Origin: Burkholderiales bacterium
GTDB lineage: Bacteria; Pseudomonadota; Gammaproteobacteria; Burkholderiales; SG8-39
Assembly: GCA_023383795.1 (NCBI GenBank)
Contig: JAHDYJ010000039.1
Span: 1-33,163, forward strand
Direction: 5' to 3'
DNA: 33,163 nt
This document shows positions 1-7,806 of the stretch, piece by piece. Within the stretch, counting starts at the first letter, position 1, and every line of letters starts with the position of its first letter. The notes under the pieces were generated by a model. That model worked only from the letters and a program-made list of their open reading frames with translations, ran no database searches and was not told the origin of the DNA. Both the position numbers and the translations under genes were made by a program.

Positions 1-681
<681 letters not shown>

Positions 682-694
<13 letters not shown>

Positions 695-842
695 CAGTGG
701 GCAGTGGGCAGTGGACCGTGCTCTGCGAGAGCTTCCGCAACGCGATGAAGTGTGCGGTCGACCCGGGCGTCGGTTTCGGTAACCGTGCAGCTGGATTCCT
801 CCGGGCCGGCTGCCCACTGTCCACTGCCCACTGCCCACTGTC
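682..842 (+). repeat. Heptad inverted-repeat element 1 (glyQ/glyS junction)
   Basis: The left arm (682-716) is five heptads of the type AGTGGGC, with variants AGTTGAC and AGTGGAC. The right arm (808-842) is the reverse complement of five such heptads. Positions 693-716 and 819-842 form a perfect 24-bp inverted repeat around a 102-nt centre that shows no repeat and no ORF of note. The left arm starts inside glyQ and contains its stop; the right arm ends 6 nt before the glyS ATG, so the ribosome-binding region is inside the stem. Confidence 0.95.
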
Positions 843-848
843 TTTCTT

Positions 849-2921
849 ATGATCGCGCCGCTTCTGGTCGAGCTCCTCACCGAGGAGCTGCCGCCCAAGG
901 CGCTCGAGCGCCTGAGTCGGACCTTCGCCGAGGCGCTCCACGCGCTGCTGCGCGAGGACGGCTTCGTGGCCGCCGATGCGCGGTTCACCGCGTTCGGCAC
1001 ACCGCGCCGGCTCGCGGTGCTGATCGAGGGCGTCGCGGCGCAGGCGCCGGACAAGGCGCAGACCGTGCTCGGCCCCGCGGTCGGCGTGGGGCTCGACAAG
1101 GAAGGAAGACCGACGCCGGCCCTGCTCGGATTCGCGAAGAAGCAGGGCGTCGGCGTCGACAGGCTGACGCGCGTCGCCGGCGCCCGGGGCGAGCAGTTCG
1201 CGTACGAGGCGGTGGTCCCCGGCGGCGCGCTCGACCGGACGCTCGACCTGCATGTCGCCGATGCGCTGCGCCGCCTGCCGGTGCCGAAGGTCATGCGCTG
1301 GGGCGCGGGCGACGCCGAGTTCGTGCGTCCGGCGCACGGCCTGGTGATGCTCCACGGCGACCGGATCGTGCCCGGCGAGGTGCTCGGCCTCGCGAGCGGC
1401 CGCACGACGCGCGGGCACCGTTTCCTGTGCGAAGGCGACATCGATCTGCGCCATGCCGAGGACTACGAGCGCGACCTCGCGGACAAGGGCCGCGTGATCG
1501 CGAGCTTCGACCGCCGCCGCGACCGCATCCGCGAGCTGCTGCGCAGCCACGCCGGCGGGGCGGACATCGCCGCGGGCGACGCGCTCCTCGAGGAGGTGAC
1601 CGCGCTGGTCGAGTGGCCCGCCGTCTACGACGGCCACTTCGACAAGGCCTTCCTCGAGGTGCCGCAGGAGTGCCTGACGCTCACCATGCGGCAGAACCAG
1701 AAGTACTTCCCGCTGGTGGACGGACAGGGGCGGCTGCTGAACCGCTTCCTGCTGGTGTCGAACATGGAGACGCCGCACCCGCGCAACATCATCCACGGCA
1801 ACGAGCGCGTGCTGCGTGCCCGCCTCGCCGACGCGAAGTTCTTCTACGACCAGGACCGCCGGATCCGGCTCGCCGACCGGGTGCCCGCGCTCGAGGCGGT
1901 CGTCTACCACAACAAGCTCGGCAGCCAGCTCGCGCGCGCCGAGCGGCTCGAGCGGCTGGCCGGGGCGATCGCGCTCGAGCTCGGCGCCGCGGCGGATCTG
2001 GCGAGCCGGGCCGGCCGCCTCGCAAAGGCGGACCTGCTGACCGGGATGGTCGGCGAGTTTCCGGAGCTGCAGGGCGTGATGGGCATGTACTACGCGCGCC
2101 ACGACGGCGAACCCGAGGCGGTGGCCCGCGCGATCGAGGCGCACTACCGGCCGCGCTTCGCCGGCGACGCGCTGCCGGCCGACGCGGTCGGCGACGCCGT
2201 GGCGCTCGCCGAGAAGCTCGACACGCTGGCGGGCATCTGGGGCATCGGCCTGCACCCTACCGGCGACAAGGACCCGTTCGCGTTACGGCGCGCGGCGCTC
2301 GGCGTGGTGCGGATCCTCGTCGAGCACGCGCTGCCGCTCGATTGCGCCGCGCTGCTCAAGCTGGCGCGCGGGGGGTACGGCGCGACGCGGCTCGCGGACG
2401 ACACCGTTGCGGGCCTGCACGAGTTCATCCTGGACCGCATGCGCTCCTACCTGCGCGAGCGCGACTTCGCCGCCGACGAGATCGAATCGGTGGTCGGCCA
2501 GCGCCCGGTCCGCCTCGACCTCGTCATCCCGCGCCTCGAGGCGGTGCGCGCCTTCCGCCGCCTGCCCGAGGCCGAGAGCCTGGCCGCCGCGAACAAGCGG
2601 ATCCGCAACATCCTGCAGAAATCGCCGCCGCCCGCCGGCGACCGGTTCGACGACCGCCTGCTCCGCGAGAGCGCCGAGCGCGCGCTGCACGAGGCATCCC
2701 AGCAGGTGGAGGCGGTCGCGCGCGAGCACCGCGAGCGCGGCGAGTACGCCGAGGCGCTGCGGGTGCTCGCCGCGCTGAAGTCGCCGGTGGATGCGTTCTT
2801 CGACCAGGTCCTGGTGAACGCGCCGGAGGCGGCGCTCCGCACCAACCGGCTGCTGCTCCTGATGCGCCTGGACGGGGCGATGAACGAGGTGGCGGACATC
2901 TCCAAGCTGGCGCCGGCGTAG
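849..2921 (+). CDS. glyS: Glycyl-tRNA synthetase beta subunit
   Basis: Beta subunit of the alpha2beta2 glycyl-tRNA synthetase, needed for tRNA recognition and full activity. The protein has 690 residues, the family's normal size. It starts MIAPLLVELLTEELPPKAL, matching the conserved GlyS N-terminus, which fixes the ATG at 849. Visible family segments are TPRRLAVL near residue 55, LTMRQNQKYFPL in the middle, and VSNMETPHPRNIIHGNERVL. The C-terminal part (after about residue 580) is the helical DALR-type anticodon-binding region. No Shine-Dalgarno is visible, because the 30 nt before the ATG are the C-rich arm of repeat element 1. It is transcribed with glyQ and followed by another repeat element. 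Confidence 0.97.
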   Translation: MIAPLLVELLTEELPPKALERLSRTFAEALHALLREDGFVAADARFTAFGTPRRLAVLIEGVAAQAPDKAQTVLGPAVGVGLDKEGRPTPALLGFAKKQGVGVDRLTRVAGARGEQFAYEAVVPGGALDRTLDLHVADALRRLPVPKVMRWGAGDAEFVRPAHGLVMLHGDRIVPGEVLGLASGRTTRGHRFLCEGDIDLRHAEDYERDLADKGRVIASFDRRRDRIRELLRSHAGGADIAAGDALLEEVTALVEWPAVYDGHFDKAFLEVPQECLTLTMRQNQKYFPLVDGQGRLLNRFLLVSNMETPHPRNIIHGNERVLRARLADAKFFYDQDRRIRLADRVPALEAVVYHNKLGSQLARAERLERLAGAIALELGAAADLASRAGRLAKADLLTGMVGEFPELQGVMGMYYARHDGEPEAVARAIEAHYRPRFAGDALPADAVGDAVALAEKLDTLAGIWGIGLHPTGDKDPFALRRAALGVVRILVEHALPLDCAALLKLARGGYGATRLADDTVAGLHEFILDRMRSYLRERDFAADEIESVVGQRPVRLDLVIPRLEAVRAFRRLPEAESLAAANKRIRNILQKSPPPAGDRFDDRLLRESAERALHEASQQVEAVAREHRERGEYAEALRVLAALKSPVDAFFDQVLVNAPEAALRTNRLLLLMRLDGAMNEVADISKLAPA

Positions 2922-3016
2922 GGGGTGATGGGTAATGGGTGATGGGTGATGGGTGATGGGTAATGGGTAGAATGCGGCCAAGGTAGGGGTATTTCATCAC
3001 CGATCACCCATCACCC
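2921..3016 (+). repeat. Heptad element 2 (glyS/gmhB junction), with G-quadruplex motif
   Basis: Starting at the last base of the glyS stop codon, seven G-runs (first bases 2921, 2930, 2937, 2944, 2951, 2958, 2965) are separated by four-base loops TGAT or TAAT. This is a perfect G3-N4 quadruplex motif on the coding strand. After a 26-nt non-repeated centre, a C-rich arm (2995-3016) with three CACC/CACCC units complements the left arm and ends 2 nt before the gmhB ATG. No Shine-Dalgarno is present. Confidence 0.95.
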
Positions 3017-3018
3017 GG

Positions 3019-3549
3019 ATGAAGCTCATCATCCTCGACCGCGACGGCGTCATCAACCAGGACAGCGCGCAGTTCGTGAAGAGCCCGGAAGAGTGGCGGC
3101 CGATCCCGGGCTCGCTCGAGGCGATCGCGCGGCTCACCCAGGCGGGCTACCGCGTGGTCGTCGCCACCAACCAGTCCGGCATCGGGCGCGGGCTGTTCGA
3201 CATGGCCACGCTGAACGCGATCAACAACAAGATGATCAAGGCGGCGAACCAGGCGGGCGGGCGGATCGAGGCGATCTTCTACTGCCCCGACACCGCGGAG
3301 TCGAGCTCGCCGTTCAGGAAGCCCGCGCCGGGCATGCTGGTCGAGATCGGCGCGCGCTTCAACACCTCGCTCGAGAACGTGCCGGCGGTCGGCGACAGCC
3401 TGCGCGACCTGCAGGCGGCCGAGGCGGTCGGCGCCGCGCCGATCCTGGTCCTGACCGGCAAGGGCGCGGCGACCCGCGCGGCCGGCGGGCTGCCCGAGCG
3501 CACGTGCGTGTACGAGGACCTTGCCGCGGTGGCGCAGGAGCTCGCCTGA
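3019..3549 (+). CDS. gmhB: D-glycero-beta-D-manno-heptose 1,7-bisphosphate 7-phosphatase
   Basis: HAD-superfamily phosphatase that removes the C7 phosphate of heptose 1,7-bisphosphate in ADP-heptose synthesis for the LPS inner core; cytoplasmic. The protein has 176 residues, normal for GmhB. Nucleophile motif I is LDRDGVIN (Asp8, Asp10), motif II is ATNQSGIGRG (49-58), the motif III lysine is in RKPAPGM (100-106), and motif IV is GDSLRD (125-130). The structural zinc loop of typical GmhB (Cys-x-His ... Cys-x-Cys just before RKP) is degraded: Cys89 is kept, but Asp91 replaces the His and Ser/Phe residues at 95-99 replace the later cysteines. The stop overlaps the plsC start by one base (TGATG). 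The paralogous histidinol-phosphatase role is less likely given the neighbours. Confidence 0.9.
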   Translation: MKLIILDRDGVINQDSAQFVKSPEEWRPIPGSLEAIARLTQAGYRVVVATNQSGIGRGLFDMATLNAINNKMIKAANQAGGRIEAIFYCPDTAESSSPFRKPAPGMLVEIGARFNTSLENVPAVGDSLRDLQAAEAVGAAPILVLTGKGAATRAAGGLPERTCVYEDLAAVAQELA

Positions 3550-4304
3550 TGATCGCGATCCGCTCGGCGCTCTACCAGCTCATCCTGCTCGCCGTGGTGA
3601 TTCCGTACAGCGCCGTCGTGCTCGCCACGTTCCCGCTGCCGCCCCACGCCCGCTGGCAGGTGATCGCCGGGTGGCCGCGCTTCGCCTTGTGGCTCGCCGA
3701 GCGGATGCTCGGCATCCGCTACGAAGTGCATGGACGCGAGCACATCCCGTCCCGTCCGGCCGTGATCCTGTCGAAGCACCAGTCGGCCTGGGAGACCATC
3801 GCCTACACGACGATCTTTCCGCCGCACGTCTACGTGCTGAAGCGTGAGCTGTTCTGGATCCCGTTTCTCGGCTGGGGGCTCGCGCTGATGAGCCCGATCG
3901 CCATCAACCGCTCGCAGGGGAAGCAGGCGATGCGCCGGCTGATCGAGATCGGCGGCGTGCGGCTCGCGCAGGGCTTCTCGATCATGGTGTACCCCGAGGG
4001 CACCCGGATACCGGTGGGACGCCGCGGCGCGTACAAGCTCGGCGGCGCCGTCGTCGCGGTGCAGAACGGCGTTCCGGTGGTGCCGGTCGCGCACAATGCC
4101 GGGCTGGTGTGGCCGCGCAACTCGTTTCTCAAGTATCCCGGCAAGGTCACCGTCGTGATCGGCGCGCCGATCGACACCCGCGGGCTCGCAGCCGAAGAGG
4201 TCATGCGCCGGGTCGAGGACTGGATCGAGGCGCAGGTGGCGAGCCTGATCCCCCCGGAAGGCGTGCGCGAAGCGCATGCAGCTCGAACTACCGTTCCTGG
4301 CTGA
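3549..4304 (+). CDS. plsC: 1-acyl-sn-glycerol-3-phosphate acyltransferase family protein
   Basis: Membrane-bound acyltransferase of the PlsC/LPLAT family, expected to transfer an acyl chain to lysophosphatidic acid in phospholipid synthesis. The protein has 251 residues. An N-terminal hydrophobic segment (about residues 6-28) should anchor it in the inner membrane. The catalytic motif reads KHQSAWE (His77, Glu82), so it is HX4E, not the textbook HX4D. The glycerol-phosphate-binding motif is YPEGTR (148-153), followed by GAYKLGG and VPVVPVAHN. The ATG shares one base with the gmhB stop, so translation is probably coupled. The 3' end overlaps the next gene by 29 nt. A role in modifying another lysolipid (for example ornithine lipid, as in OlsA) cannot be excluded. 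Confidence 0.88.
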   Translation: MIAIRSALYQLILLAVVIPYSAVVLATFPLPPHARWQVIAGWPRFALWLAERMLGIRYEVHGREHIPSRPAVILSKHQSAWETIAYTTIFPPHVYVLKRELFWIPFLGWGLALMSPIAINRSQGKQAMRRLIEIGGVRLAQGFSIMVYPEGTRIPVGRRGAYKLGGAVVAVQNGVPVVPVAHNAGLVWPRNSFLKYPGKVTVVIGAPIDTRGLAAEEVMRRVEDWIEAQVASLIPPEGVREAHAARTTVPG

Positions 4305-5025
4305 GCCGCCGGTCCGGCCGAACGGGCGCGCGCGGTACGTCCGGCTCGGCGGCAGCGTCGTGCCCTACAGCTTCCGGCGCGCCCGCCGCCGCACGATCGG
4401 CATCGCGATCGACGAGCGCGGCCTGCATGCGGCCGCGCCGCGCTGGGCGACGATCGCCGAGGTCGAGGCGTTCATCCGCGAGAAGCAGGGCTGGGTGCTG
4501 CGCAAGCTCGCCGAGGCGCGCGCGGCGCCGCGTCCCGCGGTCGTCTGGCGCGACGGCATGCGCATTCCGTACCTCGGCGACGAGGTGGCGGTGTGCGCTG
4601 CGGCGCCGGGCGCACCGTCCGGGCTGGACGGCGCGCGGCTGATGCTCGCGATCGCCGGCGGCCTCGGCCCGGAAGCGCTGCGCGAGGCCGCGCTGGCCTG
4701 GCTGCGCGGGGCCGCGCTCGCGCTCTTCCACGGCCGCGCGGCGAGCCTCGGGCCGCTGCTCGGCGTCGCGCCGCAGCGCGTGTCGCTCTCGAACGCGCGC
4801 ACGCAGTGGGGCTCGTGTTCGGCAGACGGACGGGTGCGGCTTTCGTGGCGGCTGATCCACCTGCGGCCGGCGCTGATCGACTACGTGATCGTCCACGAGC
4901 TTGCTCATCTGCTGCACATGAACCACTCGGCGCGCTTCTGGCGCGTCGTCGCGGTGGCCTGCCCCGGCTACGGCGCGGCGCGCCGCGAGCTGCGCGAGCT
5001 TTCCCACGCGTTGCCCGAACTCTGA
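4276..5025 (+). CDS. YgjP-like DUF45 / M48-type metal-dependent hydrolase
   Basis: Predicted zinc metallohydrolase of the YgjP (DUF45) family; its substrate is unknown. The protein has 249 residues. The zinc site HELAH is at 207-211 with a third ligand at His217 (HxxxxxH spacing), followed by ARFW. Upstream is the family segment [20 protein letters not shown], in which the GSCS turn is conserved. The N-terminal half carries the usual beta-rich part ([15 protein letters not shown]) and an [12 protein letters not shown] helix. It starts within plsC (29-nt overlap), and the same gene order plsC-DUF45-gloA is common in Betaproteobacteria. I see no signal peptide, so a cytoplasmic location is inferred. 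Confidence 0.88.
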   Translation: MQLELPFLAEPPVRPNGRARYVRLGGSVVPYSFRRARRRTIGIAIDERGLHAAAPRWATIAEVEAFIREKQGWVLRKLAEARAAPRPAVVWRDGMRIPYLGDEVAVCAAAPGAPSGLDGARLMLAIAGGLGPEALREAALAWLRGAALALFHGRAASLGPLLGVAPQRVSLSNARTQWGSCSADGRVRLSWRLIHLRPALIDYVIVHELAHLLHMNHSARFWRVVAVACPGYGAARRELRELSHALPEL

Positions 5026-5041
5026 GAAAGGAGTCCCGAAC

Positions 5042-5425
5042 ATGCGCCTGCTCCACACGATGCTGCGCGTCGGCGATCTCGACCGCTCGGTCAGGTTCTA
5101 CACCGAGGTGCTCGGCATGCGGCTGCTGCGGACGACCGAGCGCCCGGACCAGAAGTATTCGCTCGCGTTCGTCGGCTACGACGACGAGGACAAGACGGCG
5201 GTCCTCGAGCTCACGTACAACCACGGCGTAGACAAGTACGACATGGGCAACGCGTACGGACACGTCGCGATCGCGGTGCCGGACGCCTACAGGGCGTGCG
5301 AGGAGGTCAAGCGGCGCGGCGGCACCGTGACGCGCGAGGCAGGACCGGTCAAGGGCGGCGCGACGGTGATCGCGTTCGTGCAGGACCCCGACGGGTACAA
5401 GATCGAGCTCATCCAGCGCGATTAG
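5042..5425 (+). CDS. gloA: Lactoylglutathione lyase (glyoxalase I)
   Basis: Converts the hemithioacetal of methylglyoxal and glutathione to S-lactoylglutathione; cytoplasmic detoxification. The protein has 127 residues, typical of the nickel-type bacterial enzyme. The sequence begins [26 protein letters not shown], with metal ligand His5. The second ligand is the Glu in AVLELTYN, the third the His in YGHVAIAV, the fourth the Glu in YKIELIQ near the C-terminus. A clear Shine-Dalgarno (AAAGGAG) lies 7-8 nt upstream of the ATG, in contrast to the SD-less repeat-led genes. It is the last gene of this block; rsmA is convergent 68 nt downstream. Confidence 0.95.
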   Translation: MRLLHTMLRVGDLDRSVRFYTEVLGMRLLRTTERPDQKYSLAFVGYDDEDKTAVLELTYNHGVDKYDMGNAYGHVAIAVPDAYRACEEVKRRGGTVTREAGPVKGGATVIAFVQDPDGYKIELIQRD

Positions 5426-5493
5426 GGAAGCGCTGCGGGAAAGTCGATGAATCTGCTGTTGCGGATCGCCGACCCTGGCGCGAGGCTCGTCGG

Positions 5494-6285
5494 TCAGCCT
5501 CCCGGCGCGGCCCCGCGCGCCGCCACCGCGTTCGCGAGCGCGACGTAGTCCGCGACCGCCAGGTTCTCCGGCCGCAGCCGGGCGTCGATCCCGAGCCGCG
5601 CGAGCTCGTCGACGCCGGCGATGCCGGCGAGCGCGTTGCGCAGCGTCTTGCGGCGCTTCGTGAACGCGGCGGTGACCACGGTGGCGAGCGCAGCCGGATC
5701 GCGCGCGGCGAGGGCGTCGGGCGGCCGCGGGATCATTCGCACCACCGCCGAATCGACTTTCGGCGGTGGATGAAACGCGCCGGGCGGCACCCGCAGCAGC
5801 CGCTCCATGGCGAACCGGTACTGCAGCATGACCGACAGGCGCCCGTACTCGGCGGTGGAAGGCGGCGCGACCATGCGCTCGACCACCTCGAGCTGCAGCA
5901 TGAAGTGCGCGTCCCGGATGCGCGCGGCGTACGGGATCAGCCCGAAGAGCAGCGGCGTCGAGATGTTATACGGCAGGTTGCCGACGAGCCGCATCGGCTG
6001 CGGCAGGCCGGCGTAGTCGAACGCGAGCGCGTCGCCGACGTGCACCGTCACGCGCTCGGCGGGGAAGCGCTCCGCGAGCGCACGCGCGAGATCGCGGTCG
6101 ATCTCGATCACGTGGAGGTGGTCGACGCGCTCGGCGAGCGGCCCGGTGAGCGCGCCGCGCCCAGGGCCGATCTCGACCACCACGTCGCCGGGTCGCGGCG
6201 CGATCGCCGCGACGATCCGCTCGACGACGCTCCGGTCGGTCAGGAAATGCTGGCCGAAGCGCCGGCGCGGACGGTGAGCGGACAT
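5494..6285 (-). CDS. rsmA: 16S rRNA (adenine1518-N6/adenine1519-N6)-dimethyltransferase
   Basis: Dimethylates two adjacent adenines in the 3' terminal hairpin of 16S rRNA late in 30S assembly, using S-adenosylmethionine. The frame is open further upstream, but the start is placed at MSAHRPRRRFGQHFL, giving 263 residues, because the conserved RFGQHFL sits a few residues from the N-terminus in this family. The SAM motif is VVEIGPGRGALT, with acidic motif HVIEIDRD, and the catalytic NLPYN is at 103-107. The C-terminal domain contains PPPKVDSAVV and FTKRRKTLRNAL. It follows surA by 47 nt; the pdxA gene normally found between them is absent. Also known as ksgA. Confidence 0.96.
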   Translation of the reverse strand: MSAHRPRRRFGQHFLTDRSVVERIVAAIAPRPGDVVVEIGPGRGALTGPLAERVDHLHVIEIDRDLARALAERFPAERVTVHVGDALAFDYAGLPQPMRLVGNLPYNISTPLLFGLIPYAARIRDAHFMLQLEVVERMVAPPSTAEYGRLSVMLQYRFAMERLLRVPPGAFHPPPKVDSAVVRMIPRPPDALAARDPAALATVVTAAFTKRRKTLRNALAGIAGVDELARLGIDARLRPENLAVADYVALANAVAARGAAPGG

Positions 6286-6332
6286 CTGCGGAGCGAGGCG
6301 CGAAACGTGCGGTCGCCGCCCGGCCCCACCCC

Positions 6333-7655
6333 CTACCGATCGTCCAGCCGGTACTCCACGTAGGCCCGGTCGCGGAGCTGCCGCACCCACTCTTCGTAGG
6401 CCTCGTCCGCGCGGCGCTCGCCGAGCACGCGGCGCGCCTGCGCCCGCTTGCGGTCCTCGGGCAGGTCCGCCCTGCGCCGCTCGAGCACCTGGATCAGGTG
6501 GTAGCCGAACGCCGAGCGCACCGGTTCGCTCACCTCCTTGATCCTGAGGGCTTTCATCGCGCGCTCGAACTCCGGGACGGTATCGCCGTCGGTCACCCAG
6601 CCGAGGTCGCCACCCCGCGCAGCCGACGCGTCGTCCGAGTTCAACCGCGCGAGCTCGCCGAAATCGGCGCCTTGCCTGATCCGCTCGCGCAGGATGTTCA
6701 GCTTGCGCAGCGCGTCGCTCTCGGAGACCAGCTCGTTCGTGCGCACCAGGATGTGGCGTACGTGGGTCTGTGCCACCGCGGCGGGGCCGGCGGTGCCGCC
6801 GCGCCGGTCGTTCATGCGCACGATGTGGAATCCGGCCGGGCTGCGCAGGACGTCGGAGACCTCGCCCGGCTTCATCGACGCGAGCGCGCCCACGAAGAGC
6901 TCCGGGAGCCGGTCGGCCGGCCGCCAGCCCATGCCGCCGCCCTGCAGCGCATCGGGCGCATCCGAGAAGCTCACGGCGACCTGCCGGAAGTCGACGCCGG
7001 CGCGCAGCTGCGCGAGCGCTTCCTCGGCGCGGCGGCGGCGCGCCTCGATCTGCTCGGGGCCGGCCTGCTCGGGAACGCGCACCAGGATGTGCGAGAGCTC
7101 GTACTCGGCCGGCGCCTCCGGGCTCGCCTGCCCGCCCTCCAGGAGCGCGTCCACCTCGGCGTCGGAGATCCGGATCTTGCTGTCGACCTCGCGCTCGCGC
7201 AGCCGCGAGATCAGCATCTCGGCGCGGATGTCGTCGCGGAACTTCTCCCAGGACAGGCCTTCACGCTCGAGCGCGCGCCGGAACTCGGACATGGCAAGGC
7301 CGTTCTGCTGCGCGATCCGCTGCAGGGTGCGGTCGAGATCGACCTCGCTGATGCTGACGCCGGTCTCCTTGGCGAACTGCACCTGCACGAGGTCGGTGAT
7401 CATCCGCTCGAGCACCTGGCGCTGGAGCACGTCCTGCGGCGGCAGTGGCGCGCCCTGGCGGCGCAGCTGCGCCGCGACGCGCTCGGTGCGCCGCTCGAGC
7501 TCGCTCACCGTGATCACTTCCTTGTTTACCACCGCGGCAATCCGGTCGGCGAGCACGATGCGCGGCGGCTGCGGCGACTGGGCGAGCGCGTGCGACGGCG
7601 CCGCGAGCAAGGCGGCGATCACGGCAGCCAGCGAAGCCCTGCAGACGCCAGTCAT
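6333..7655 (-). CDS. surA: Periplasmic chaperone / peptidyl-prolyl isomerase SurA
   Basis: Periplasmic chaperone that escorts outer-membrane proteins, including LptD, to the BAM complex. With the start at 7655 the protein has 440 residues and an N-terminal signal peptide (MTGVCRASLAAVIAALLA, then an Ala-rich cleavage region near SHALAQ). A SurA N-domain follows (RIAAVVNKEVITVSEL), then two parvulin domains, each opening with an HILVR segment (YELSHILVRVPE and THVRHILVRTNE) and containing GGxMGW/GGDLGW motifs. It is downstream of lptD on the same strand, as is standard. The ATG lies in the terminal bases of a REP-like repeat (7651-7725), and no Shine-Dalgarno precedes it. Confidence 0.95.
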   Translation of the reverse strand: MTGVCRASLAAVIAALLAAPSHALAQSPQPPRIVLADRIAAVVNKEVITVSELERRTERVAAQLRRQGAPLPPQDVLQRQVLERMITDLVQVQFAKETGVSISEVDLDRTLQRIAQQNGLAMSEFRRALEREGLSWEKFRDDIRAEMLISRLREREVDSKIRISDAEVDALLEGGQASPEAPAEYELSHILVRVPEQAGPEQIEARRRRAEEALAQLRAGVDFRQVAVSFSDAPDALQGGGMGWRPADRLPELFVGALASMKPGEVSDVLRSPAGFHIVRMNDRRGGTAGPAAVAQTHVRHILVRTNELVSESDALRKLNILRERIRQGADFGELARLNSDDASAARGGDLGWVTDGDTVPEFERAMKALRIKEVSEPVRSAFGYHLIQVLERRRADLPEDRKRAQARRVLGERRADEAYEEWVRQLRDRAYVEYRLDDR

Positions 7656-7725
7656 TCGAGCGAACCCGGGAATCCGGCGCAAACCCGATCGACCACCTCC
7701 TGGATCCCCGCCTGCGCGAGGACGA
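7651..7725. repeat. REP-like intergenic inverted repeat between lptD and surA
   Basis: Two imperfect inverted arms, 7651-7677 and 7699-7725, surround a 21-nt centre. The arms carry GGGAATCCGG and CTGGATCCCCGCC cores with GTCATTCG and CGAGGACGA ends. They resemble the widespread proteobacterial intergenic palindromes of the type GTCATTCCCGC...GGGAATCCAG (from memory, not searched). The terminal bases 7653-7655 are the surA start codon on the minus strand. The remaining 7726-7806, up to the lptD stop, shows nothing I can name. Confidence 0.7.
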
Positions 7726-7806
7726 GGACGGCCAGTGCAGGGGTTCCCCGACGCGGACGGAGCGTGCTTGAGTCGGCGCATCGGCGGGCTGTATGTCCTC
7801 TCGAGA

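Noticed and set aside
5426..5493. Gap between gloA and rsmA
   Set aside because: Convergent 68-nt gap; no terminator, repeat or small gene visible.
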